This document shows, in pieces, positions 27,479 through 36,030 of a DNA stretch of 64,000 nt (position 1 is its first letter; each line of letters opens with the position of its first letter). The position numbers and the translations under genes are program-made. The notes below the pieces were generated by a model. That model was not told the origin of the DNA. It saw only the letters and a program-made list of their open reading frames with translations, and did no database searches. The stretch is from Actinocatenispora sp963805605 (GTDB lineage Bacteria; Actinomycetota; Actinomycetes; Mycobacteriales; Micromonosporaceae): the NCBI GenBank assembly GCA_963805605.1, contig CAWDUX010000003.1:1231198-1295197 (forward strand). The letters are read 5' to 3'.

Positions 27479-28315
27479 ATGACAGGCAACATTCGACTGA
27501 CCCGCGTCGGCGGTTGGCTGGCGGCCGACCTGGCGTGCCGCCTTGCCGAGGTGACCCGGGCCGCCTTCGCCGTCGCCGATCCGGTACCTGGTCTGCCCAT
27601 CGCTGACGGCGCCCGAGAATGCGCCGCGGTGATCCATGCGGACCTCGCCTCGGGTGCGCTGCTGTGGCTTGCCCGCGACGATGACGGTGAGGTGCGCGGC
27701 AGCGTACGCGCGGTGCGTCGGCCCGGCACCGACTGCTGGGAGGTACGCCGGCTCGCCGTCGACCCCCGTTGGCGTGGTAGCGGACTGGCCCGGGCACTGA
27801 TGCGCCGGTTGGAGTCCGACGCGCACGATGCCGGGGTCCCGTTGGTACGACTGGATGCCGTGGTGGAACGCGGAAACCCGTCGTACTACGCCGCCCTGGG
27901 CTACCGCACCGTGCGGCACTTCCCCAGCCCGGACAAGCAGCTGTCCGAGGTGGCGATGGCCCGCGACCCTGGCCTCGCACCGGCGCCGGCTCCCTACCCG
28001 TGGCCGGATCGCGCACCGGTCGCCCACTCGGTCAGCTGGTTCACCGTCGCCGGGCGCACCGTCGCGGTGGCCGGTCGGGGCGGTTCGGCGGTCGGTGCAC
28101 GTACCCGTGGGCACGCGCGGATGATCGCCGACCGGTTCGGGGCCGTGCCGGTACTGATCGGCACCGACGGCTGGTTCGGTGGCATCGGCGAGCCGGTGCC
28201 AGCGTTGCGGGTGTACCAGGCACCGCCCGCCCAGGTGCCGGCGTTCACCATGCCCCGCACGACCGATCGGCGCCTGCTCGCGCTGCATCGGTTGCCAATG
28301 CGCAGGACCGGCTGA
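27479..28315 (+). CDS. GNAT family N-acetyltransferase with C-terminal extension
   Basis: 278 residues. The GNAT core is at about 20-165: VRRLAVDPRWRGSGLARALMRRLE is the acetyl-CoA-binding motif A, and VERGNPSYYAALGYR is motif B. About 110 further residues follow that I cannot assign. It is the only rightward gene between operons B and C and starts 47 bases from operon C. In a cluster that may make a DNA-alkylating amino acid, an acetyltransferase could protect the producer by capping an amine, or could N-acetylate an intermediate. No substrate is evident from sequence. Confidence 0.85.
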   Translation: MTGNIRLTRVGGWLAADLACRLAEVTRAAFAVADPVPGLPIADGARECAAVIHADLASGALLWLARDDDGEVRGSVRAVRRPGTDCWEVRRLAVDPRWRGSGLARALMRRLESDAHDAGVPLVRLDAVVERGNPSYYAALGYRTVRHFPSPDKQLSEVAMARDPGLAPAPAPYPWPDRAPVAHSVSWFTVAGRTVAVAGRGGSAVGARTRGHARMIADRFGAVPVLIGTDGWFGGIGEPVPALRVYQAPPAQVPAFTMPRTTDRRLLALHRLPMRRTG

Positions 28316-28326
28316 CATCGGCGGCG

Positions 28327-29292
28327 CTACGCCAGCAGTCGCAGCGCCGCAGCGACGATCCGCCCGGTCGTGACCCCGGCGGCGGTGAGCAGTTCGGTCT
28401 CACCGCCGACCTGGTCGCTGAACCGGTCCGGGGTGCCGATCCGGTGCACCGGGCACGGATGCTCCCCCGCCACCAACTCGCAGACCGCGCCGCCAAGTCC
28501 GCCCAGTACCACGTGGTCCTCGACCGTGACGATGCCGGCGGTGTCGCGGGCCGCGGCGAGTACCGCGGCACGGTCCAACGGCTTCACCGTGTGCATGTTC
28601 AGCACCCGGGCGCGAACCCCGTGCCCGGCCAGTTCGGTGGCCGCGTCCAGCGCGCGCAGCACCGGATGCGGTCCGGTCGCGATGAGCGTGACGTCACTGC
28701 CATCGCGAAGCAGCACTGCGCGGCCGATGCTGAACTCGTACGGAGCGTCGTACACCGCTGCGGTGGCCTTCCGGCCGAGCCGGACGAATGCCGGACCGGG
28801 CAGCCGCATGACGGCTCGGATCGCCTCGACGGTCTCGGCCACGTCCGCCGGTACCACCACGGTCATGTTCGGCAGTGTCCGCATGATGGCGATGTCCTCG
28901 ACCGAGTGGTGGGTGGGGCCGTAGTGGCCCGCGGACAGCCCACCGTGGGTGACCACGATGCGTACCGGCAGATCGTTGTAGGCGATGTCGACCTTCACCT
29001 GTTCGCAGGCCCGGGCCGCGGCGAACCCGCTGATCGTGTTGACGAACGGGATCTGCCCGGCCGCCGCCATCCCGGCGGCCACGCCCATCAGGTTCGCCTC
29101 CGCGATGCCCACGTTGATGTACTGGTCCGGCAGTTGCGCACCGAACCCGTCCTCCAGTCCGCCCATGTCTGAGTCGAGGCAGACGATCCGGGAATCTGCG
29201 CGGGCCAGCTCCAGCAGGGTCTGGCGGTACGCCTCCCGGGTCGTCGTCGCGGCGGCGACCGCCGCCGGTGGCAGGGTCGCTTCGGTTGTCAT
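28327..29292 (-). CDS. Transketolase, C-terminal subunit
   Basis: 321 residues: pyrimidine-binding and C-terminal domains of a split transketolase. Seen are the GGLEDGFGAQLP and NVGIAEANLMGVAAGMA segments with the Glu that activates thiamine, followed by HGGLSAGHYGPTHHSVED. ATGA-coupled to the N-terminal subunit gene. Convergent with the GNAT gene, 11 bases apart. In the vazabitide-type pathway the two-part transketolase moves a two-carbon ketol onto the LysW-bound semialdehyde. Its presence distinguishes this module from lysine or ornithine synthesis. Confidence 0.92.
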   Translation of the reverse strand: MTTEATLPPAAVAAATTTREAYRQTLLELARADSRIVCLDSDMGGLEDGFGAQLPDQYINVGIAEANLMGVAAGMAAAGQIPFVNTISGFAAARACEQVKVDIAYNDLPVRIVVTHGGLSAGHYGPTHHSVEDIAIMRTLPNMTVVVPADVAETVEAIRAVMRLPGPAFVRLGRKATAAVYDAPYEFSIGRAVLLRDGSDVTLIATGPHPVLRALDAATELAGHGVRARVLNMHTVKPLDRAAVLAAARDTAGIVTVEDHVVLGGLGGAVCELVAGEHPCPVHRIGTPDRFSDQVGGETELLTAAGVTTGRIVAAALRLLA

Positions 29293-30116
29293 CGGCTCGT
29301 CCTCGCTCGCAGACCCCGCACGGCACGGTCGTACAGCCGGGGGGTGAGGGTGATGTGATGGCTCTTCTTGGCGTTCTCGAACAGCGGAACGTCGCGGCCT
29401 TTGACGGTACGGGCGATCAGCACCCGCGGCCGGCCGGCTTCGGGCCGACGTTCCAGCTCCGTGGACAGCTCGGCCAGGTCATGGCCGTCCACATCGGACA
29501 CCGACCAGCCGAAGCTGGCCCAACGCTGCCCGAGCGGTTCGAGCGCGATGGTGTCCTCGGTGCGGCCGGTGATCTGCAGTCCGTTGCGGTCCACGATCGC
29601 GGTCAGGTTGTCCAGGTCGAAGTGCGCGGCGCACATCACCGCCTCCCACACCGAACCTTCCTGCAACTCACCGTCGCCGAGCAGTACGAACACCTGGTTG
29701 TCCCGACCGTCGCGGCGCGCAGCCAGCGCCAGCCCGATACCCAGGGAGAGCCCGTGGCCGAGCGAGCCGGTGGGGAACTCCACCCCGGGGACCCGACGCA
29801 GCGGGTGCCCGGCAAGCCTGCCACCGGCCTGCCCGTACGTCGCGCACTCCTCGACCGGGAAGTGACCGGTGTCGGCCAGGATCGCGTAGAGGGCAGCGCT
29901 GGCGTGCCCCTTACTCAGGATGAAATGGTCGCGGCCCAGCCACTGCGGCTCGTCCGGCCGGTACCGCAGTACCCGGGTGTAGAGCACGGTCAGTACGTCG
30001 GTGGCGGAGAGGCTGCCCCCCACGTGTGCGCCGTCCGGGGTGGCGGCCATGTCCAGCACCCGGTGCCGGATGCGCGCCGCACGGTCGGTGAGCGTCTGCA
30101 GTTCCCGTACGTTCAT
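29289..30116 (-). CDS. Transketolase, N-terminal subunit
   Basis: 275 residues with the thiamine-diphosphate domain: HVGGSLSATDVLTVLY, SKGHASAALYA, GSLGHGLSLGIGLALA, and the binding motif GDGELQEGSVWEA...DRNG. Start is ATG 30116, overlapping the aminotransferase stop (ATGA); the longer frame upstream lies in the aminotransferase. Works with the C-terminal subunit encoded next. Split transketolases of this form are common in secondary metabolism. Confidence 0.92.
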   Translation of the reverse strand: MNVRELQTLTDRAARIRHRVLDMAATPDGAHVGGSLSATDVLTVLYTRVLRYRPDEPQWLGRDHFILSKGHASAALYAILADTGHFPVEECATYGQAGGRLAGHPLRRVPGVEFPTGSLGHGLSLGIGLALAARRDGRDNQVFVLLGDGELQEGSVWEAVMCAAHFDLDNLTAIVDRNGLQITGRTEDTIALEPLGQRWASFGWSVSDVDGHDLAELSTELERRPEAGRPRVLIARTVKGRDVPLFENAKKSHHITLTPRLYDRAVRGLRARTSR

Positions 30117-31465
30117 GACGCCGTCGCCTCCCACGGTGCCCGGTACGTGCCGGAACCGGCGAGCCGGGCCAGTACGTCCCGGTGCTGCCACACCTTCTCG
30201 AACGCGTCGGCGATGCGCGAAAGCACCGGTCCGCTGTCCGGGTTCAGGTGCCAACGTTGCAGCGTCAGCGAATCCTCGATCAGTGCCAATGTCACCGGGT
30301 GGTCCTCGATGCGGTAGGTGGTGTCGGTATCGGACAACCGCCACGGATAGCCGTGGAAACCCTCCTTGGTACGGAAGGCGCCCTGACCCGACAGCGGCAC
30401 CAGCTGGTACGGCTGTACCGGCACACCCTCGGCGCGCAGCACCCGTTGCACCGCGGCACGTAGCGGCCCTGCCGCCAGACCTTCCAGCCCCATCGCCGCC
30501 GGATCGAACCGCAACCGCAGGATGTGCCAGGAGTGCGTACGGTCCGGTGGACAGGTCGGTAGCACGATACCGGGGAGTTCGCCGAGTCTGGCCAGCAGCG
30601 CGGCCACGTTGCGTTCACGGGCCTGCATCGCGGCCGGTAGCCGGTCCAGCTGACAGCGGGCGAACGCGGCCTGCACCGCGGAGAGCTTCTCGTTGCCGGC
30701 CAGGATGTGCGAGATGTAGTCGCGGCCGCGGCCGCCGACGAGATCTTCGCCGAACTGCCGGTAGCGCACCACCTTGGCGTGCAGTTCCGCGTCGTCGGTG
30801 GTGACCAGTCCGCCCTCCCCGCAGGTGGGCAGGTTTTTCGTGGCGTTGAGGCTGACGGCGTTGATCCGGCCCATCGCACCGGCGCGCCGGCCCTTGTAGG
30901 TGGCACCCTGCGCCTGTGCGGCGTCCTCGACCAGGGCCAGGTTGTGCCGCCGCGCCAGCGCACCGAGCGCGTCCATGTCGCATGGCAGGCCGTGCAGGTG
31001 TACCGCGAGGATCGCCCGGGTGCGGGGGGTGATCGCCGCCTCGGCGGCGGCCGGGTCCATCGTGTACGTCACCGGGTCGATGTCCACGAACTTCGGCACC
31101 AGCATTCGCTGCACCGGGGCTATCGCGCTGGCCACGAACGTCAGCGCCGGGACGAGTACCTCCGCACCGGGATCCAGGTCCAGGGAGGCGAAGGCGAGCG
31201 CGATCGCTGCGGTGCCGTTGGAGACGGCCGCGCAGTGCGGCACGCCCACGAACGCCGCCCATTCGCGCTCCAGCCGCTGGACCTCACCGTCGCTGTTGTT
31301 GGAGGTGAACCGACCGCTGTCCAGGACCCCGAGCAGCGCTTGGCGCTCCGCGTCGGTCACCTGCGGCCAGCACACCCGGGACCGGTCATCGGCGTCCAGC
31401 GCGACGCTGCGGCTCCCGCCGAGCAACGCCAGCTGCCCGGTGGAACGGCTGGTAGTTGCGGTCAT
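30113..31465 (-). CDS. DegT/DnrJ/EryC1/StrS-family PLP aminotransferase
   Basis: 450 residues. SNGTAAIALAFASL binds the PLP phosphate, VEDAAQAQGATYKG carries the cofactor-contacting Asp and Gln, and LNATKNLPTCGEGG carries the Schiff-base Lys. Start chosen as ATG 31465 (ATGA overlap, GGGAGAAG ribosome site) rather than the ATG 15 bases upstream. The family transaminates ketones, usually on sugars. Here it would convert the transketolase product ketone into the second amine of a diamino-dihydroxy acid while still on LysW. It replaces LysJ, which is absent from the window. Confidence 0.9.
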   Translation of the reverse strand: MTATTSRSTGQLALLGGSRSVALDADDRSRVCWPQVTDAERQALLGVLDSGRFTSNNSDGEVQRLEREWAAFVGVPHCAAVSNGTAAIALAFASLDLDPGAEVLVPALTFVASAIAPVQRMLVPKFVDIDPVTYTMDPAAAEAAITPRTRAILAVHLHGLPCDMDALGALARRHNLALVEDAAQAQGATYKGRRAGAMGRINAVSLNATKNLPTCGEGGLVTTDDAELHAKVVRYRQFGEDLVGGRGRDYISHILAGNEKLSAVQAAFARCQLDRLPAAMQARERNVAALLARLGELPGIVLPTCPPDRTHSWHILRLRFDPAAMGLEGLAAGPLRAAVQRVLRAEGVPVQPYQLVPLSGQGAFRTKEGFHGYPWRLSDTDTTYRIEDHPVTLALIEDSLTLQRWHLNPDSGPVLSRIADAFEKVWQHRDVLARLAGSGTYRAPWEATAS

Positions 31466-31797
31466 CCGGTCTTCTCCCATGCGGTTGAGGTGAACGCGGT
31501 CAGCAGCGAGACCCGGTCCACCCGGACACCCGGACGTAGCGGCAGCCGGACCGCGACAAGGTCGTCATGGCGGGCCACCGGCACGCGAATGTTCGTGCCG
31601 GTCGGTACGGTCTCCGGGTCCACACCGTCGCGGTAGTGCAGCCAGAGCGTGCTACCCGCGGCCGGACCTTCGATCTGCAGCACAACCCAGTCGTAGCGAC
31701 CGGGCGGAACATCCAGTACTCCGGTGGAACCGACGTTCGGCACTCCACAATGGACGGATTCGCGGTGGCCGGGCAACGGCGCGGCGGGTTCGTTCAC
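31462..31797 (-). CDS. Unknown 111-aa protein, paralogous to the 193-aa protein
   Basis: Small protein with VGSTGVLDVPPGRYDWVVLQ, GSTLWLHYRDGVDPE and a beta-rich remainder. The segment PPGRYDW...LWLHYRDG aligns with PGRYDW...VLHHTDG of the 193-aa protein at 26850, so both share one small domain of unknown function. GTG start overlaps the LysX stop and its own stop overlaps the aminotransferase start, so it is made in step with the carrier-protein enzymes. No signal peptide, membrane segment or catalytic motif is visible. It could be the small subunit of a two-part enzyme or a binding partner of LysW. Confidence 0.72.
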   Translation of the reverse strand: MNEPAAPLPGHRESVHCGVPNVGSTGVLDVPPGRYDWVVLQIEGPAAGSTLWLHYRDGVDPETVPTGTNIRVPVARHDDLVAVRLPLRPGVRVDRVSLLTAFTSTAWEKTG

Positions 31798-32651
31798 TGG
31801 AACTCCCCGAGCCGACGCAACAGGTAGTCGACGTAGGCACCGACCAGGTCGACATCCAGCACCTCCAACGCACCGTGGAACTCCGGGGTGTGGTTCACCT
31901 CGTTGACCAGCAGGTTGCCGTCCCGGTCCTCCAATACGTCGATGCCCAGCACCCCGTCGCCGATCGCCCCGGCCGCCGCCTCCAGCAGCTTCACCAGATC
32001 GTCGGTGAGCGGGCACACCGACGGCCAGCCGGAACGCGCGGTGTTGGTCCGCCACTCGGTGGAGTTCTTGTAGATCGCCCCGATCACTTCACCGCCGAAC
32101 ACGTACGCCTTGATGTCGCGGTCCGGCTTGTCCACGTACTCCTGCACGTAGGCGATCTGGTACTGCGGGCTGGGCAGGGCGGTCCGGTGTTCCAGTACAG
32201 CTGCCGCCCCGTCCCGGTCGGTCAGCCTGGCGCCGAGGTGCCCCCACGAACCGTTGACCGGCTTGATGACCGCCGGGTAGCCCAGATCGTCGAGATGGGC
32301 GAGCGCGGCCTGGGGTTCCAGAGTTACCAGTGCCCGCGGGGTGGGTAGGCCGGCGGCGCGCAGCGCGAGAGTGGTGAGCAGCTTGTCACCGCACAGTGTG
32401 ATCGTGCTGGCGTCGTTGACCACCGGCACCCCGGCGAACTCCAGCAGTTCGGCGGCGTACCGGTTGCGGATGTGCGAGATCTCCCGGCTGATCGCACCGC
32501 GCCACGGCAGTTGTGGCCGGTCCACCCGGAACGCCCAGTGCCGGGTGTCGACCCGCTCGTAGTCCACCCCGCGCCGGGTCAGTTCGGCGAAGATCAGTTT
32601 CTCTTCGACCCGCACCCGCGAGGTCAGTACGGCCAGCGGACGTTGCGCCAC
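31794..32651 (-). CDS. lysX: LysX-type ATP-grasp ligase that charges LysW
   Basis: 285 residues of the LysX/RimK ATP-grasp family: VVNDASTITLCGDKLLTTLAL, VIKPVNGSWGHLGARL, YVQEYVDKPDRDIKAYV, and EVNHTPEFHGALEVLDVDL at the C-terminus, which carries metal- and substrate-binding residues. It joins the alpha-amino group of Glu or 2-aminoadipate to the C-terminal Glu side chain of LysW using ATP. Which acid is used cannot be fixed by eye; the transketolase context favours Glu. ATG three bases after the LysK-like stop. Confidence 0.93.
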   Translation of the reverse strand: MAQRPLAVLTSRVRVEEKLIFAELTRRGVDYERVDTRHWAFRVDRPQLPWRGAISREISHIRNRYAAELLEFAGVPVVNDASTITLCGDKLLTTLALRAAGLPTPRALVTLEPQAALAHLDDLGYPAVIKPVNGSWGHLGARLTDRDGAAAVLEHRTALPSPQYQIAYVQEYVDKPDRDIKAYVFGGEVIGAIYKNSTEWRTNTARSGWPSVCPLTDDLVKLLEAAAGAIGDGVLGIDVLEDRDGNLLVNEVNHTPEFHGALEVLDVDLVGAYVDYLLRRLGEFQ

Positions 32652-32654
32652 GTG

Positions 32655-33719
32655 TCACTCCTTGTCGTCGGGACGGGGCACGGTGGTCGCGATGTCGACC
32701 AGCGCATCAGCAAGAATGTCGATCGAGGCGAGGTACTCGCGCAGGTCGATGTGTTCGTCCGCGGTGTGGTCGAGACGCGAGTCACCCGGCCCGTACGCGG
32801 CGATCGGTGCGGACCAGTGCGGCGTGACCACGTTCATGTCCGAGGTGCCGAGCTTGACCTTCGTGTCGACCCGACCGCGGTGCCGGCGGACCGCCCCGGT
32901 CAGCGCCCGTACCACCGGGTCGGTGCGGGACGAACGCACCGCCGGTACCTGCTCCAGCACGGTGATGCTCGCGTCCCCGGCCAGCTGGCGCAGCGCCGCG
33001 GAGAATCCGGCGGTGTCGAACCCGACGGGCAGCCGGCAGGACACCGTGGCACGGGCGGACTGCATGTCGCCGTCCATCCGTACGACGGTCGGCAGTGCCC
33101 GGTCGAAGTAGCGTTCCCCACCGGCATCGCGCAGCAGTGAGCGCACCCCGTCGACGAAGTCGAGGGTCCGTTCGGTGGCCTTGTCCTCGGCGCTGCTGGA
33201 GTGGGTCGGCGCGCAGTTCACCTCGTAGTCGAAGCGGAACACGCCCTTATAGCCGAGCACCACCGTGTCCACCCCGCTGGGCTCGCCGATGATGACCGCG
33301 TCCGGTCGGTAGCCGTCGATCAGGTGCCGGGCACCCCGCGACTCGCCCTCCTCGTCCACCGCACCGATCAGCACCAGGCGCGCCGGGATGTCCGCGGCGA
33401 CCCGGGCCGCGGCCCAGATCATCGTGGCGAACGGGCCCTTGGCGTCGACGGTCCCCCGGCCGTACAGCAGGTCCTCCTCCCGCCGGACGGCTACCTCACC
33501 GTCGACCGTGTCGATGTGACCCAGCAGCATGATCAACGGGCCGTCGGCGGCGCCGGCTTCGCCGACGACGTTGCCTGCGGCGTCGACATGACTGTCGAAG
33601 CCGAGCCCGGCGAGTTCGGGGGCGAGCTGCGCGGCGAGTTCGGCCTCGGATCCGGAGAGCGAACACTGCTCCACCATCCGGCGCAGCAGCAGCGTCTCGA
33701 CCGTCTCGTCCACCGGCAC
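32655..33719 (-). CDS. lysK: LysK-type [LysW]-amino acid hydrolase (M20 family)
   Basis: 354 residues: LGHIDTVDGEV, GRGTVDAKGPFATMIWAA and GAVDEEGESRGARHLI carry the metal ligands and catalytic acids; the C-terminal DHTADEHIDLREY supplies the last His. It frees the finished amino acid from LysW. GTG 33719 chosen: it overlaps the dioxygenase stop by one base (TAGTG) and has CAGGA upstream. Together with LysX it brackets the carrier cycle, showing that the final building block is released free, ready for adenylation by an NRPS. Confidence 0.9.
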   Translation of the reverse strand: MPVDETVETLLLRRMVEQCSLSGSEAELAAQLAPELAGLGFDSHVDAAGNVVGEAGAADGPLIMLLGHIDTVDGEVAVRREEDLLYGRGTVDAKGPFATMIWAAARVAADIPARLVLIGAVDEEGESRGARHLIDGYRPDAVIIGEPSGVDTVVLGYKGVFRFDYEVNCAPTHSSSAEDKATERTLDFVDGVRSLLRDAGGERYFDRALPTVVRMDGDMQSARATVSCRLPVGFDTAGFSAALRQLAGDASITVLEQVPAVRSSRTDPVVRALTGAVRRHRGRVDTKVKLGTSDMNVVTPHWSAPIAAYGPGDSRLDHTADEHIDLREYLASIDILADALVDIATTVPRPDDKE

Positions 33720-34486
33720 TAGTCCTGCCCGCCGGCCGGGTTCAGGTCGACCAGCAGCATGTCCCGGATCCCGTCGGCGCCGTCCGCACTGATCGGGGTG
33801 ACCTCGTGGGTGATCGCGGCGTCGTCGACGATCAGCGCGTCCAGGGGGTCCCGCAACACCAGCCGGACGTCGGGCTGCCCGTCGCGGTACACGATCGACT
33901 CGCCGCCCTGGCATCGTTGCCGGCGCAGCAGGTGCATGCCGACGAAGGCGTGTCCGTCCCGGTGCCGGCCCTCCGGGGTGGGCAGGCCCGCACCGCCGGA
34001 GCGGGCCACGACCCGGATCTGGTGGATGTTGACCACCCAGCGGGTCGTTCCGGCCACGGCGCTCACGGTGCCCACGTCGTGGCCGATCAGCGCGGCGAGC
34101 ACCGGGTCATTGGCCAGTTCCGGGCTGACCGGTGCGAACGTACGCTGCCGCCCTGCGAACAGCGGGATGTGCCGGGCATCCTGCTGGAAGGTGCCGTGCG
34201 GCAGCAGGGTGCCAGTCACCGTACTGCCGTCGACCTCGGCCAGGAAGCGGCCGAAGCGGCGCAGCCGGAACGCACCGCCGTCGGGCAGCCTGGCCAGTTC
34301 CTCGTCCAACGGCAGATCGTTCCAGTGGTCGGTGAACGCGGAGAACGGCAGGTCGTCGACCACCGCGACGGCCTCCTCGGCGGGCATCGTCACGAACCCG
34401 GCCACAGCCAGCTCCTTGGCCCGTCTCTCCATGTCCACCGTGCATTGTTGACTGTTCCAGCGGAAACTGCCGGACAACGTATCCAC
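33719..34486 (-). CDS. 2OG-Fe(II) dioxygenase family amino acid hydroxylase
   Basis: 255 residues matching the 2OG-Fe_dioxy family that includes L-isoleucine 4-hydroxylase. The iron triad is visible in PEGRHRDGHAFVGMHLL (HxD) and the distal His of DDAAITHEVTPI; GIRDMLLVDLNPA closes the domain. Members hydroxylate free aliphatic amino acids. First gene of operon B, directly before the LysK-like hydrolase, so its substrate may be the released LysW-made amino acid, its Glu precursor, or another NRPS building block. ATG 34486. Confidence 0.87.
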   Translation of the reverse strand: MDTLSGSFRWNSQQCTVDMERRAKELAVAGFVTMPAEEAVAVVDDLPFSAFTDHWNDLPLDEELARLPDGGAFRLRRFGRFLAEVDGSTVTGTLLPHGTFQQDARHIPLFAGRQRTFAPVSPELANDPVLAALIGHDVGTVSAVAGTTRWVVNIHQIRVVARSGGAGLPTPEGRHRDGHAFVGMHLLRRQRCQGGESIVYRDGQPDVRLVLRDPLDALIVDDAAITHEVTPISADGADGIRDMLLVDLNPAGGQD

Positions 34487-34668
34487 CGCCTTTCCGCGGC
34501 CGGAGAAAATCCGTGCACTTGCCAGCGAGGTGCATCAGAGCTACGGTGACGAACGATCAATTGACAATGCATTCACGATTGTCGGACGCGAGCATTATCA
34601 AGGTGATCCTAGTAGCGGTGCCGAGTTATTTCTGTCCGGACTTCACCTGACATTGAACGGTCGTTACG
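34487..34668. promoter_or_regulatory. Divergent regulatory region, operon B and MFS exporter
   Basis: 182 bases, much more AT-rich than its surroundings, between two divergent starts. A TTGACA lies at 34561-34566 on the plus strand without an obvious -10 at normal spacing. Probably carries promoters for both directions and control by the cluster activator, but I cannot place a binding site. Confidence 0.45.
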
Positions 34669-35979
34669 ATGGCTATCTCAGAGCAAACCGAAATCGACAA
34701 GTCAGGCGTTACCCCGACACCCGGTCGTAGCCTGACCAGAGATCGCGCATTCATGACCTTCTGGGCGGGCGAGAGCGTGTCCGCGTTCGGCTCGCAGATC
34801 ACCTGGTTCGCCCTGCCGGTGGTCGCGGTGCTCACCCTGCATGCCAGCGGCGGGCAGGTCGGACTGCTCAAGACCCTGTTCACCCTGCCGTACTTCGTCT
34901 TCCCGTTGGCCGTCGGTGTGTGGTTGGACCGTCGGCGCAGGCGACCGGCGATGCTCTTCGCCAACATGGGCAGGGCGCTGCTGGTCCTGTCGATCCCGGT
35001 CGCTTTCTGGTTCAGCGCCCTGTCGCTGTGGCAGCTGTACGTGGTCGCGGTGGCGGGTGGAGCGCTGAGCGTGGTCTTCGACGTGGCGATCGCCAGCTTC
35101 CTGCCCGGGATGGTCGGCCGCAACCGGCTGGCATCGGCCAACAGCCGCCTGCAGACCACCGGGTCGGTGGCCGGGTTGACCGGTCCGGGCCTGGCCGGCG
35201 GTCTGGCCAGCCTCGTCGGGGTGGCCTTCACGATGATCGCCGACGCGGTGTCCTACCTGGTGTCGTTTGGTACCATCCTGTCGGTGCGTGGCCGGGAGAA
35301 AGCACCCGATCCGACGGTCGGCAAGAATGGTTTCCTCGCCGACCTGAAAGGCGGCCTGATCGCGTTGTTCGGTAATCCACCGGTACGCCAGATCGCCCTG
35401 CACGCCACCATCTACAACGGTTCCGTGCAATGTGTCGAGGTTGCTTTTCTGGTCTATGCCGTGACCGACCGCGGTCTTTCCGCCGGCCTGTACGGTGTCG
35501 TACTCACGGTCGGCGGCCTCGGTGCACTGCTCGGTTCGGTGGTGTCCGCCCCACTGGCCCGCAGAATCGGTTTCGGACCGGCCCTGCTGACCGCGTTGAT
35601 CTTCTCCACCGACATGTTCTTCCTGATTCCGGCCGCACCGAGCGGCGTGGTTGCCCTGACCGTGTTCGCCAGTGCCGCGTTCATGCTGGTCGGATTCGGT
35701 AACGGGATCGCCAACATCGTCACCGGGACGATCCGCCAGGCAGTCACCCCGGATGCCCTGCTGGCCCGGGTCGCGGCCGGATACCGGACGATGAACTTCG
35801 GGGTGATCCCGCTCGGTTCCGCCCTGGCCGGCCTGCTGGTCGCGACCCTCGGCGCACGCACCACGCTGATCATCGCACCGTTCGGGCTGATGGCCTCCGC
35901 TCTGCCGGTGCTCGCCCGTTCGGTCCGCGGGATCCGGGAGCTGCCCAGTGAGCCTCCGGAGCTTCCGGTCAGGTCCTGA
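34669..35979 (+). CDS. MFS transporter, probable product exporter
   Basis: 436 residues with about twelve hydrophobic segments. The first block, FWAGESVSAFGSQITWFALPVVAV, and the loop LDRRRRRPAMLFANMGRALL after the second and third segments are typical of the EntS/MFS_3 group of drug and siderophore exporters. Hydrophilic N- and C-termini. It stands alone on the plus strand, divergent from operon B and convergent with the Ser-module NRPS. Likely exports the peptide or its acylated precursor. No clear ribosome site at ATG 34669. Confidence 0.88.
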   Translation: MAISEQTEIDKSGVTPTPGRSLTRDRAFMTFWAGESVSAFGSQITWFALPVVAVLTLHASGGQVGLLKTLFTLPYFVFPLAVGVWLDRRRRRPAMLFANMGRALLVLSIPVAFWFSALSLWQLYVVAVAGGALSVVFDVAIASFLPGMVGRNRLASANSRLQTTGSVAGLTGPGLAGGLASLVGVAFTMIADAVSYLVSFGTILSVRGREKAPDPTVGKNGFLADLKGGLIALFGNPPVRQIALHATIYNGSVQCVEVAFLVYAVTDRGLSAGLYGVVLTVGGLGALLGSVVSAPLARRIGFGPALLTALIFSTDMFFLIPAAPSGVVALTVFASAAFMLVGFGNGIANIVTGTIRQAVTPDALLARVAAGYRTMNFGVIPLGSALAGLLVATLGARTTLIIAPFGLMASALPVLARSVRGIRELPSEPPELPVRS

Positions 35980-35985
35980 CGCCGC

Positions 35986-36030
35986 AACCGTGCCGCGCCG
36001 GCCAGCGAATGGTCGGCGCGGTGCCGGTTC
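35986..36030. terminator. Probable two-way terminator hairpin
   Basis: Between the convergent ends of the MFS and NRPS genes, CCGCGCCGGCC at about 35993 pairs with GGTCGGCGCGG at about 36011 across a seven-base loop, with partly matching AACCG/CGGTT arms outside. No T-run, as is common in high-GC actinomycetes. The last bases enter the NRPS stop codon. Confidence 0.55.

Noticed and set aside
23688..33719. Reading the Lys/Arg-like genes as a primary lysine or arginine operon
   Set aside because: No homoaconitase, homocitrate synthase, LysJ, ArgJ, ArgF or ArgG is present, and a split transketolase plus NRPS coupling point to a dedicated building block.
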